64,000 bases of DNA from Ilyonectria destructans (taxonomy: Eukaryota; Ascomycota; Sordariomycetes; Hypocreales; Nectriaceae). The DNA lies in contig JAHEWK010000016.1 of the NCBI GenBank assembly GCA_020740775.1, positions 620,001 through 684,000 on the forward strand. The letters are read 5' to 3'. Positions 44,302 through 54,423 of the stretch are shown here, piece by piece. Position 1 is the stretch's first letter. Each line of letters opens with the position of its first letter. Below the pieces are notes generated by a model that was not told the origin of the DNA, searched no databases, and saw only the letters and a program-made list of their open reading frames with translations. The position numbers were made by a program, and so were the translations under genes.

Positions 44302-45157
44302 GCTATCAAGCGCAGACACGGGATCAGATGCGAATGCTCTTTGTCGGATATTTGAATGTGTCTGAGCTTTGGGAGCGGTCTGTTTAGAATTGAGATTTTG
44401 GATTGGCTTTGAAGTAACTGGAACATTCATTTCTATCATAAAATTTCCCTGATTCTGCCATGGATGAGAGAGGAAAACGTGCAACGATGTGGTAACTCCT
44501 AGGTGTGACTCCTCTCGCTTTCTGTCGGGTTGTCCAAGTAAGTGGGATCACACGGCCGTTTTGGGATGGTGGGGGTGGAGGACAAGCGATGGAGCGTTGC
44601 GTAAGCGTATGCCGACATTAAGCGCATGACAACACTGGATGGGATGTTGTCCTAGCATTTAGTGGATTATTTGGGAGAGTCTCGATTCAGGAGATGAAGC
44701 TCCAGCCCGAGAGTAGCCTTGGGGAGATGTTGTTGAGATTTGGCTTGGGAGATGGCAGAAATAACTGACCGCATCCAGGTGCGATATCGGGGGTGAGACG
44801 GTTGATGTTTTCAGGCTGGTGAAGAGGTCAATTGTTGAAGAAAGCGAGGGGAAGTAATTCGGATACAACGTGTACTATTATGCTTGTATACAGCAGGTCA
44901 ATCATTCGAGAATCAACCCCATGTATTGCCATTTACGTTATTCCATCCGTCTTCCCAGCAACTAATGCCAAGCTCGGGTGCAGATGGGCTATTTCCTTGG
45001 TGGTGCGGGGTCGAAGCCCCAATCTTTTACGCTACGAGGCGCAATTCTCAAGTAACAACCCCACCTTTGCACATGGCAGTCCGGTTTCGTCGTTGGAGTT
45101 TACTCTCTTAAAAGGCCATCGACGAGACATTCCAACTCCTCCATCATCACATCCAAA
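44302..45157. other. Intergenic with reductase promoter
   Basis: About 0.85 kb. No gene seen. The P5C reductase ATG follows a CACATCCAAA context; CTCTTAAAAGG about 55 bp upstream may be its TATA-like element. Confidence 0.45.
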
Positions 45158-46053
45158 ATGGCTCCCTCACTGCAAGACGCGCAAATCTCCTTCGTCGGCG
45201 GCGGCAACATGGCGTCGGCCATCATTGGCGGCCTGCTCGCCAAGGACATCTCCAAGCAGCACATCTACGTGGCCGAGCCCTGGGACGTCAACCGCGACAA
45301 GATGGCCGCGCTGGGCGTGCGCACCACGGCCGACAACGTCGAGGCCTCGCGCGACGCCGACATCGTCATCATCGCCGTCAAGCCGCAGGTCGCCAAAGTC
45401 GCCTGCACCGAGCTCGGCGCCGCCTGGGCGAACCGCGAGCGCCTGCCGCTGGTCATCAGCATCGCCGCCGGCATCACCGTCGCCAGCTACGTCGAGTGGT
45501 TCAGCCAGGGCAGCGGCCGCACGCCGCCGATTGTGCGCGTCATGCCCAACACGCCGGCGCTGGTCGGCGAGGGCGCGTCGGGATTGTTCGCCAACGAGGG
45601 CGTGTCGGCCGACGAGAAGGATCTGGCTACGGCGCTGCTGGCCAGCGTCAGCAGAGCCGCCGAGTGGGTGGACAAGGAGTCGCTGCTCGATGTCGTCACT
45701 GGCATCTCCGGTAAGTCCTACAAGTCCACGATTCCAAGCTCCTCCTAACTCAACCCCAAGGCTCTGGCCCCGCCTACTTCTTCGCCTTTGTCGAGCACCT
45801 CATCACCGCCGGAACCAGCCTGGGTCTCTCCGAGGAGCAGGCCACTCGCCTGGCCAAGCAGACTGCCCTCGGCGCCGGAAAGATGCTGGTCGAGGCCACC
45901 GAGGACCCTTCCCAGCTGAGGAAGAACGTCACCAGCCCCAACGGCACCACCCACGCCGCGCTGGTAAGCTTTGAGAACGACGGCCTCAAGGATATCGTTG
46001 GCCGCGCTGTGAAAGCCGCCACCGACCGCGCCGAGGAGCTTGGCAAGGCGTAG
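45158..46053 (+). CDS. Pyrroline-5-carboxylate reductase
   Basis: Last step of proline synthesis: NAD(P)H-dependent reduction of P5C to L-proline, cytosolic. Predicted 281 aa in two exons (45158-45710 and 45761-46053; 50-nt intron). N-terminal Rossmann motif ISFVGGGNMASAIIGGLL; then IVIIAVKPQV and RVMPNTPALVGEGASG. The split exon joins VVTGISG and SGPAYFFAFVEHL, part of the P5CR dimerisation signature, followed by QTALGAGKMLVE and SPNGTTHAAL. All key elements are intact and length is standard. GC-rich codons with C/G third positions suggest a well-expressed core gene. The shadow frame over it is not real. Confidence 0.95.
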
Positions 46054-46267
46054 AGAATGTGCAACGACTAAATGACACAAAAATAGACAAAATGAACAAG
46101 ACACCAGCATCTCCAAAGATTGCACTGAAATGGCTATTTGATTGAGATTACACGATACCCTCTATGCTTGTAGTTCTACCCGCTGCTCAAATGTCTAATT
46201 GTTCCGTCCCAATTTTCCAACTTCTTCTCCGTCTCTTATTCCTCATCAATTGTCAAGTTCCAAACCA

Positions 46268-47356
46268 TTAGAGTCGCGCCCGAACTTGGATTGGCTTGTT
46301 CCAGTCTTTCACCACCTGACTGAAAGCCTCGATTTCCCGTTCGTGCGTCGCCCAAGTCGTGAGCAGCCGCACTACTGCTTGTTCGCCGCCATATTTCTCC
46401 CACACGTAAAACGAAAACCTCTCTTGCAACTTTTCAATCAGAGGCAAGGGCAGCACAGCGAACACCTGGTTCGTCTCCGTGGTGACGTACAGAGAGAACC
46501 CGGCGTCCGTGATTCCGCACGAGAGCTTCTCGGCCGCAAGATTCGCCCGCTCGGCAAGCTCAAAGTAGAGATTCTCGCGGAATAGCTCGGCGAATTGGGC
46601 TCCCACCACGCGACCCTTGGCTAAGAGTGAGCCGTGCTGCTTGACGTAGAATTCAAACTCGCTCGCTAAGCTTGGATCCTTGACAACCACTGCCTCTCCC
46701 AGCAGCGCTCCATTCTTCGTTCCTCCGATCCAGAAAATGTCAGTCAGTTCCAGGATGTCGGGCAGCGTCATATTATTAGTCTTCGACGACAGCGCAGCAC
46801 CAATACGAGCGCCGTCGAGGAAAAGAAGCAGGTTTTTCTTCTCGCAGAGGTCTTTGATCGCGCGCAGCTCCTCCTTTGTGTAAACCGAGCCGAATTCCGT
46901 GGCGTTGGAGATGTACACCATCCGCGGCTTCGCCATGTGGGGGAAATGCCAGTTTTCGTCCAGGGCTTTGGATATGATTTCGGGCGTCAGCTTTCCGTTG
47001 CAAGGCGTCGCGTTGATAATCTTGTGGCCCGATGCCTCAACGGCACCCGTCTCCCGTGTAACAATGTGCCCGGAGCTCGCTGCGATGACGGCTTCGTGCG
47101 GGCGCAGGCAGGCTGCAATGGAAATGGCGTTGGCTGAAGTTCCACTAGGCACGAAGAAAACTCCGACATCGTCTCGTCCAAGATGGCTTCGGATTCTTTG
47201 TCTCGCCAGTTCGCAGTATGTGTCGTTTCCGTATCCGACCTCTTGGGTATAATTGCTTGTGAATAGTGCCTTTAGGATGAGCGGGTGTGCGCCCTCGCTA
47301 TAGTCGTCCGAGAAACTGTACTGTGCCTTTCGATCGGTAGACATTAATTCCGACAT
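46268..47356 (-). CDS. Threonine-aldolase-like PLP enzyme (beta-eliminating lyase family)
   Basis: Intronless 362-aa fold-type-I PLP enzyme. The ATG at 47356 is preferred over the upstream GTG frame; a second Met lies five residues in. Visible motifs: FFVPSGTSANAISIAACL (phosphate region), SSGHIVTRETGAVE (ring-stacking His), LLLFLDGARIGAAL (DGAR), and IGGTKNGALLGEA with the PLP-binding Lys. The TKNG form matches a subgroup related to bacterial low-specificity L-threonine aldolases rather than yeast GLY1. It probably cleaves beta-hydroxy amino acids to glycine plus aldehyde. Neighbours: P5C reductase tail-to-tail and a bZIP gene behind, so an amino-acid theme. Confidence 0.88.
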   Translation of the reverse strand: MSELMSTDRKAQYSFSDDYSEGAHPLILKALFTSNYTQEVGYGNDTYCELARQRIRSHLGRDDVGVFFVPSGTSANAISIAACLRPHEAVIAASSGHIVTRETGAVEASGHKIINATPCNGKLTPEIISKALDENWHFPHMAKPRMVYISNATEFGSVYTKEELRAIKDLCEKKNLLLFLDGARIGAALSSKTNNMTLPDILELTDIFWIGGTKNGALLGEAVVVKDPSLASEFEFYVKQHGSLLAKGRVVGAQFAELFRENLYFELAERANLAAEKLSCGITDAGFSLYVTTETNQVFAVLPLPLIEKLQERFSFYVWEKYGGEQAVVRLLTTWATHEREIEAFSQVVKDWNKPIQVRARL

Positions 47357-47746
47357 GGTGATATGCTGTAAAGATATTGCAAACTTGCTTCTGTTGCCCA
47401 CCAGGAATATCAGACAATACTGGCACTATCTATATACGTACGCCGATCCCCACCATTTAGTGGCCCACACCCACACGCGGATCGGAGTCGGAGGTCATCG
47501 TCATTTTAGTCAGTTCGACCTTAGTCAAATCTCGAGAGTGGGTCGTCAGACTCCCATTACTCAAAGTTCGATGACATACTTTCCTCACGAGATCGCTTGC
47601 GGGGTTCTTGTATGCGGGTACGGGCTCTTTCGGCGAAGCACGTTGGAAGCTAAAGATACGCGACGGCAGAGTATTTCATGCGGTGCAACTATATCATTGT
47701 AACAGATTGCTAGGTACTTTGCAGACCAACTTCCGACCGGGACAAA
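47357..47746. other. Intergenic, promoter of PLP enzyme
   Basis: 390 bp between the aldolase-like start and the bZIP 3' end. TATATACG about 75 bp upstream of the aldolase ATG may act as a TATA box. Nothing else seen. Confidence 0.45.
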
Positions 47747-49421
47747 TTACGCAATGACGGAAATGCTGTGGACGGCGTCGAGGGAAAAGTGAATAAAACT
47801 GCGGTATGTCTCGACAGTCGACGTATTAAGGGGTTTTGGATATGTCAGGCAGATCTGCATGTCCGGCTTCAAGGGAATCCCGCTCGCCGTCATGTGGTTG
47901 GCCGGGTCGTACAGCTCTGGATACTTGCCGAAGAAGGCCGGGTCGATTTTGTAGTACGACGCGCCGCGGTCCATGTTCAGGAACTTGAACGCGGCGGCTG
48001 CGTAGTCCGGTGACGTAAAAATGGACGCAACGTCCGGCGCGGGGAGCTTCACGGGGCCGGCCGCCTGGCGCTCGGCGGTTGGCGACGTTGCGGACATGGC
48101 GGTGATGAGATCGGTGACGCGGATGTAGACTTTGGCGGTTGGCGCGCCGCGGATCAGGTCGCACATGAGGGCTTCCACGACGTAGCCGGTGACGGCGTCG
48201 CAGAAGATTTGGTCGATCTGAGGATTCGCGGCGTGCAGTTTGATGAGCCGGTCGCGGATGGAGGGGAATGGGATCCAGTCGATGACCAGCGGGTACTGGT
48301 TCTTCATCTGCACTTCGGTTGGGCGATATCTTTCGTGGAGCTTTTCAAATGTGCCGATGGAGGGATAAAGTTGCCAAGCGGTGAGCTCGATGATGTGGAA
48401 GAAGCGCGTCTTTGCATACCATGCCATCACATCAGGTCGAGTCATGCTGTTGAACATGGAAAGAACCATCAGGACGGGTTGATAAAGACTAATAGGCCGT
48501 TAACACCGCTCAAGCCCAGCCAATCGTTTAATCACCTCTGAGTTGGACCTTGCAGTTCGGGCGAGATACCCATCATGCTGAATTTGTCCTTGAGGAGGCA
48601 CTGCAAGACATGGATGTGGTCTGAGAATGGCGAGTTGGAGTGGATCCATTCTTTGCCGAGCACCATGCTGGAGTAGTGAGATGCAGTAATGGCATCCATA
48701 TATGGGTCCAGGCCCATTTGATATTCAAAGGACCAGATATTTGGAATTTGCTGATACAAGGTCCCGGGGTCAACCATGGCTAGGTCTGCGCCAGGAAAGC
48801 TGTTCTCTGTTTACGTGTAAGACACTTGCGAGGTTTTTTAACTGGTACAGACTTACTATCAGTGGCGTCTGGGGTAACTGAAGGACGAAAGCTAAGAACT
48901 GCAGTCTCCGTAGACTCTGTAATATCCGTTATATCCAACGGCGGCATTTGAAAGTCGACTGATTGAGACTGTCTCTCATGGGACTTGTGCTTTTGCCTGG
49001 ACCCAGGGTTATCCTGTACCACAGACTCATTTCCGCTATCTTTAGTCTCATCGACCGTTCCGTCGAGTGTTACAGACACAGAATCCGTGAGAGACTGCAC
49101 TGTCGCGAGCAGTCTACCCAGCTTGCTTTGAACCTCGACGAGCTGCGTCCGAAGCCGACTGTTCTCCTGCTGCAGGGCTTCCACCCGCTCGCTGTCGGGC
49201 CTTTGGTCGACATTGACGCGGTTGCGCAGCTCTCGGATGCATTCTGCTTGTCTGCGGCGGAACGCCCGCTGCGATAGACGATTCCGGAGCTTCCTATAGC
49301 CATGTGTGAGTCGCTCTGCTCAACGGGCTCGAATGTCGCGCGAGGCCTACTTTCTCTCCTGCTCGTCGCTGATAGAGGCTCCGTGGTCGGGCACATGCGC
49401 TGGGGATTCGGCGGCGGCCAT
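47747..49421 (-). CDS. bZIP transcription factor with DUF3425
   Basis: Predicted nuclear regulator, 499 aa, four exons (49421-49351, 49293-48857, 48785-48536, 48488-47747; 1,500 nt). Splicing the first exon gives the basic region ERKKLRNRLSQRAFRRRQAE, followed by a leucine-zipper stretch (IRELRNRV, EALQQENSRLRTQLVEVQSKL). A Ser/Thr/Asp-rich middle follows, then the DUF3425 domain: DKFSMMGISPELQ, MTRPDVMAWYAKTRFFHI, HAANPQIDQIFCDAV, and MRDRL-type RDRLIKL. This is a common ascomycete family related to AP-1-like regulators, often with uncertain targets. Adjacency to amino-acid genes might suggest that it regulates them. Confidence 0.88.
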
Positions 49422-50155
49422 TGCGTGCAGCGATATCTCGTACGGTTCGTTGCTATGTCACTCGGTGAGACACGGCGCCGTCGTCTTCAACAATTTCAGA
49501 CCTTGTTAGTGGTGCCCGAGATCGCACGGCTACGGGCGGCGTACAAACGCCTTTTGCCGGCAGTTGCGGAGCCGCTAACGCCGCAGAAGTGGTGATTGGC
49601 GATGATTCGACACTTGGGGGAAGTCAATTGATAAGAGAAACCGCCTTGTTGGTGTGGTGGAGGACAAGCTCCATAGAAGCATGACGCTAAAACCAATCGA
49701 GGGGTTCGTATTAGCGACGAGATAAGGGGAATGCTCCCAAGGTGCTTCTAGAACTCTCACCTTGGTCACCTGCCACTCTGCTCCACCGTCACCGACTACC
49801 TGTTTATGACGAATGCTGGTGTCATAGTCTCGTACCAGTTCCCCGTTTCTTAACATGACCAATATACGCGAACACGAAACTCAAATTCCTTAAATTCATT
49901 TCCATAGATGAGCTGCTACTAAACTCGGGCTGAGCGGGCTTCTACTGGAATACGGCTGAGCGAGAAATAATATTCGTTGAATTGACCCTCTTGCGGCAGA
50001 ATAATAGCCGGATTGTATAGTCATCTGATCTGCTGATGTCCTGACCCTAGCTGGGAGGGGTGCGATGGATCTAAAAACCCCTCTTTTCTCAAGAGGGGTA
50101 GAAGGCATCCCAGATCAATACAATCAGCAGATTCAAAAATCTCACTCAATCGAAT
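49422..50155. other. Intergenic, nothing recognised
   Basis: About 0.73 kb. It should contain the bZIP promoter. An 8-nt inverted pair around CCCCTCTTTTCTCAAGAGGGG at 50078-50098 forms a small hairpin; no gene seen. Confidence 0.45.
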
Positions 50156-50952
50156 GTGCGCTGTGTATTTAGCAATATTCGCACATCATGCGACTCGAAT
50201 GTGTATCTTCTGCAGTCTGTTCTCGAGAGGTTGAGAGGCTGCTCGCTGGCCCATGCTTCGAGCAGCACAGTCGTCGCCTCGCAGGACATGCTTCGGATTT
50301 GCACGGCAGAGCTTACGAGCATCGAAACCCGCCTCACGCAATTCTCAACGAAACAAAACGGCGGCAGATCAAGTCACGTGTACGGGGTAATTCTCTGCTA
50401 TGTGAAAAATGAGGAGCTTGAGGACGCCAGAAACAGGGTCCGAGACAAGACAACGCAGGCCAATCTCTTCCTCGGCTTGCTTCAGGCCCAGGCCATTCGG
50501 ACACGTCGTCGAGGATTGATACCTAGGCATCGGCAACGACGGGGATTCTGGAATAAATTCTCGGCGAGGTTGGAAGACTCCATCAGCGACTAGATAACAA
50601 TGATTAATCGGAAAGCGTCGAGGTGGACACAGATGCTATCGCCGGAGCGGTCGCAGAGAATCTCGCAGCTATGAACCTATGCTCCGAACTCGAGGAGAGC
50701 ATCTTGCGTCTGTCGAGCCTCGCTGATTGTGATGGATTGACCTTGGACGCCGATGATGCAGAGCAAATAATCGATGACCTCCAGAGATTCATTCTGACGG
50801 CCAAGGACAAGGTATCAGGCAAGGTATCTATTGGCACGAGTACGATGAAAGAAGTTAGTGCGGTTGTGCAGAGAGATCTGAAGCTTGTCGAGGGTTTAAT
50901 TCTCTCCGTGTTTGCGAGCTTAAGCACAGCTATATTAATCTATATCCCCTAG
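50156..50952 (+). pseudogene. Fragment of a STAND N-terminal-domain protein
   Basis: Two adjoining open frames carry one helical protein-like sequence. The first contains LTSIETRLTQFSTKQNG, DARNRVRDKTTQANLFLGLL and ends at TAG 50591-50593. The second, opening in another frame at 50623 with an ATG-less DTDAIAGAVAENLAAMNL, runs to TAG 50950-50952. The pattern (ethylated-like helices, NLFLxLL) resembles the Fungal_N domain found before NACHT in fungal NLRs. No NACHT follows. No start codon context or upstream exon is convincing. It is probably a remnant of a larger NLR or stand-alone gene. Confidence 0.45.
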
Positions 50953-51077
50953 ATACTAATCTAATCTAGCTTCTGTCTGCTCCCTTAACATAAATAAGTT
51001 GCCAGTATGAGGTTAAAAGAATCCAGTTTTATTTACAATTTAAGTATTTTCTATTTAATACTTCTATTAAGAGGTTA

Positions 51078-51622
51078 GGGGGGATTAAAAGCTTAATAGT
51101 AAAAAGAAATTACTAATAATAGAATTAATAATATAGACTATATATTGTGATGGGGCCAACGGTCCACCTGGAGTTTAATGACAGTAGGGTCCAGCTGCTA
51201 GCTTAAGATGGCCCTACTTAAGGCGTTCAGTCTGCTTGAAAAATAAAGAGGTTACGCTTTTTCTCTGCTCTGAATTATACAACACCTTTTGTCCCAGTGC
51301 ACTCATTACACTATAGCTGTCGCAGCAGCTCTTATCGATATTTTCCTTTTCCTTCTTTCTAGAGATATCGGAAAGCAGTGGATTGACTGCTCTCTGCATC
51401 TTTTACCCCCAGGAGACAGCAGTGTTGTTGCTTTCCTCTATCCTTTATCCCTCTCCAGCTCCTACCCTACGGACGGGTGTGGTCTGCAATAAAAGACCTC
51501 TCCCACCAACAAAATATTCAGTCTATTTAAAGATTAATAGTTTATTTAAATAGATTAAGATTTCTAGCCGAATTAGTTATCTTTTATAATATCTTAATAA
51601 GCTGTAGCAATAGCTATATCTT
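51078..51622 (+). repeat. LTR-like repeat copy A (mildly RIPed), interrupted
   Basis: 51078-51146 and 51514-51622 together match the beginning of the repeats at 59.3 kb and 62.1 kb (shared GGACTAAAAGCTTAA, GTCTATTTAAA and AATAGCTATATCTT phrases). Copy A is less eroded than those two. It is split by the insertion at 51147-51513. The repeat family looks like an LTR or the 5' end of an LTR retrotransposon. Confidence 0.6.
51147..51513 (+). mobile_element. Solo-LTR-like insertion inside copy A
   Basis: A 367-bp block without RIP-type bias splits the older repeat exactly where copies B and C are continuous. ATATT flanks it on both sides (51142-51146 and 51514-51518), a 5-bp target-site duplication. 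The block can also be read as TGT...ACA from 51146 to 51511, the usual LTR ends, and has AATAAA near its end. It is therefore best read as a solo LTR younger than the RIP of its host repeat. Confidence 0.6.
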
Positions 51623-51872
51623 GGCTTCGCGCACCGAAACTCCGCAAGACGTTGCCGTCTCCAGCTGGACATGGTGGGCCGTGACGCGGTGGGCACAATA
51701 AATAAGCTGAGGCTGCCACGGCCTGGTAGAAGGATAAAATACCTGCCTGCCTTGCCACACCGGCCGGCTCTGTACGCCTAACAAACAGCACCGCGCATGA
51801 GTGACTCGGTGTGGGATATAATGCGAGGCACCCCTCATCAGCTCAAACCTGTCACATTAACGACACATTGCC

Positions 51873-53091
51873 ATGGAGACTGCCGGCCTCGTCGTTGGGC
51901 TCGCCGGCCTCGCCGGGCTCTTCAACTCCTGCCTGGAGTCCATCAACAAGGTACAATCCTACCAGACATTCGGAACTGACTCGCACGTTTTAGACACGCG
52001 GTTTAAGTAAGGCTGCCAAGGCCCGCTTTGGGCGATGGGGCCTAGGCGATGGGGCCTGGGCGTGGGGATCGAGCAAGGCAGGCTGCTGCCCGATCATCAC
52101 TCTGCCCTGGACGACAAAGACACGTCTACGGTGGTGACGGATTTGCTACATATCATCATCAAGGCTATTTGCGATGCGAACAACACGCCTCCACGCCGGA
52201 CTCGGACCGCGGGGCCAGGCGATGAGGGCTTGCACCAGCCGAGGCACCCTTACGCCGTGGCGTCCGAATCGAGGAGACGGAAGATGACTTGGGCGCACGG
52301 AGCAGGTCGAGCTATTCGAAAAGCTGGTGCAGGAACTACATAACCGCCTAACTAAGAGCAGGGACTACCCCGGGCCACTCGTGGCCTGTCGAGATACGGC
52401 GGATCCTGGCTCGGATTGAAGGGGAGATGAGAGGTAAAGTGCCACACCCGGGCTTCCTAGCCTCAAGCTAACTCCGCGGAGCCGAGACGCGACGGGAGCT
52501 CCACTCCTGGCTCGGTTGCTATTCTACAAAATACACCTAGTTTCAGCGAACTTCCTTTGACCGAAGCGCGATATGCAACCCGGGGGGGGGGAGAGGGCAA
52601 GACGACGCTCGAGATGGGGTGCCGTGCCAAGGCCCAGACGGACGAGAGGAAGCGGCTAAGACAAGAGAAGGTTAACAAAAATAAGCTTGAGGTTTGTCCT
52701 CAGTCGCGCTTATTTCTCTACGATGTAGCAAATCGCCAGCGCGTATCCCCGGCACCTCCGAATCAGAGCGCTCGAGCTCAAGAGCCACCACCTCGTCGCG
52801 CAGGCCATGGCCAGCACGCACGCCGAGGTCTCAACCCGGCTTGGACAAGATCGACCGTCTCAGCCTCCCGGGTGCTAAGAGCATGACCAAGGAGGAGCGG
52901 GCGTAGAAGATCGTCGAGGTCGGCGAGCTGGCCAAGCGGGCTAGGCGGGACGTCAAGCTCCTCGCGAATGCAGTAAGTTATCTGTCCTGCTATTGATGGT
53001 GTGCTGTACTGATATGTTTCTGCAGAGGAAGGACAAGTCTGTCATAGCTATGTCTGAGGACCGGGGCGACATAGCACAGCTTCAGAACTAG
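51873..53091 (+). pseudogene. Broken HeLo-domain (HET-s/LOP-B type) gene
   Basis: Begins METAGLVVGLAGLAGLFNS followed by CLESINKVQSYQTFGTD, which is the start of HeLo domains (compare the GLFNNC and FGRDY phrases of HET-s). The frame then breaks at TTTAAGTAAGGC by a 4-bp TAAG duplication with a stop, resumes as AAKARFGRWG, and breaks again at a 14-bp duplication near 52035 (CGATGGGGCCT twice), resuming LGVGIEQGRLLPDHHS. Later parts, HHLVAQAMASTHAEVSTRL, LDKIDRLSLPGAKSMTKEERA, a TAG for Q, KIVEVGELAKRARRDVKLL, and a last exon to TAG 53089-53091, are recognisable. HeLo domains form the death-inducing part of fungal amyloid-signalled NLR systems. This copy cannot make it. Confidence 0.75.
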
Positions 53092-53699
53092 ACTGAATGT
53101 CAAGTATGCACTCTCGGCTAGGCTGCAAGGTATTGCATATAGATTTGTTAGGTGAATGAGAAGGTTGAGTGTCTATTTAGTTTGTGCTTCTTGATAACCT
53201 TTACTGCTATCGGGTCTCATTACTGGGCCGATGGACTATGGTTTTGTGTATTCTCGGAATACGTTTACGATGGACGAATTAGAAAGAAGAAGGGTGAAAC
53301 GAGTAGCCAGTGGCAATGCACACTTCCTGAGCCTCTGGCTTTCGGGTTTCTTCATCGTTCCAGATAAAAATGGCCTTTAGGAAGCATGTTCATCCATCCA
53401 TTCCTCGTTCTTCATATTCAGGCCCAATCCAGTCATGCCGGCCGTGACAAACTGACACTCATTGAACTGCTGGACGTCCATGGCCTGGAAGTCGCAGGAC
53501 TTCGGCACTCCCGTCCCGATCGACACTCGGCGAGTCAGCAGTCGCCATGAGCTGCTGAGGGATCATGGGCGAGGGTCCGGGACTTTCTTAGCGCCAATGC
53601 TATTGGAGGGGCCACGCTCCAACTATAGCGGTCTGTTGTCGCCGCTTCACTCGTCTCTGCTTTATATTCGCTTCAGCTTTTTCCCCGGGCATGAGATAT
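53092..53699. other. Transition zone, nothing recognised
   Basis: About 0.6 kb of mixed composition between the HeLo relic and the AT-rich block. No gene called. Confidence 0.4.
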
Positions 53700-54423
53700 T
53701 TCCTATGGGTATAGACCCTATAAATCCATTTAAATTACCATTACTTAATATAGTAATTTTATTATTAATAAGTCGATATAAGACACTATAGCTCGTAGGG
53801 TATTAAGGTAAAGATAAAAACGGAAAGGTATTTATTATAAGACTCTATAGTAAATAAGGGGCAATAAAAATAGTATTATACTATATAGAAGAAATTTTTA
53901 CTGCCCTCTCTTCTTTATCTTTATAACTCTATTACTTCTATCTTTTTCTTTCTATTAATTTAATATAGCAGTTATTTCTATTTTTATCTTACTTACTTAA
54001 GATTCTCTCCTTTTAAATATTACCTCTATATAATCTATACTATTTCTTCTTCAGCTTTAATAAGTCTTAGGAGATTAATATAGATAAGAAGCAGATAGAC
54101 TATAGTAATAACACCCCAGTTAGTATAGCTGCACCTACTATTAATATCATTAGGAAAATCTAAAAGGAAAATACCCTTCTTCTAGCAGCTTTAGTTACTT
54201 TATAAGTACTTTAGCCGACTCTATAAACCTATACCCTCAGCAACAGAAGCTAATATAGCTGTAGCCTAGTGGGTCTTTTACCCTACTAACAAGTTGGACT
54301 TAATTCTTCTCCTTATTGGCTCTATTGCCGCTTATAGCGTAAGTATAAGTCCCTCGATTATATTATTGAATTAATTGCCCAATTAAGGCTTACTCAATCT
54401 GTGTCTAGGCCTGTCTACCTCTA
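53700..54423. repeat. AT-rich RIP-type block
   Basis: Composition drops sharply to mostly A/T with TpA steps, and CpA/TpG are scarce. This is the outcome expected of RIP on repeated DNA. Individual repeat identity not resolved. Confidence 0.7.

Noticed and set aside
44832..45974. 380-codon plus-strand frame rich in Pro/Ser/Arg
   Set aside because: It is a shifted frame of the P5C reductase gene, caused by its GC-rich codons.
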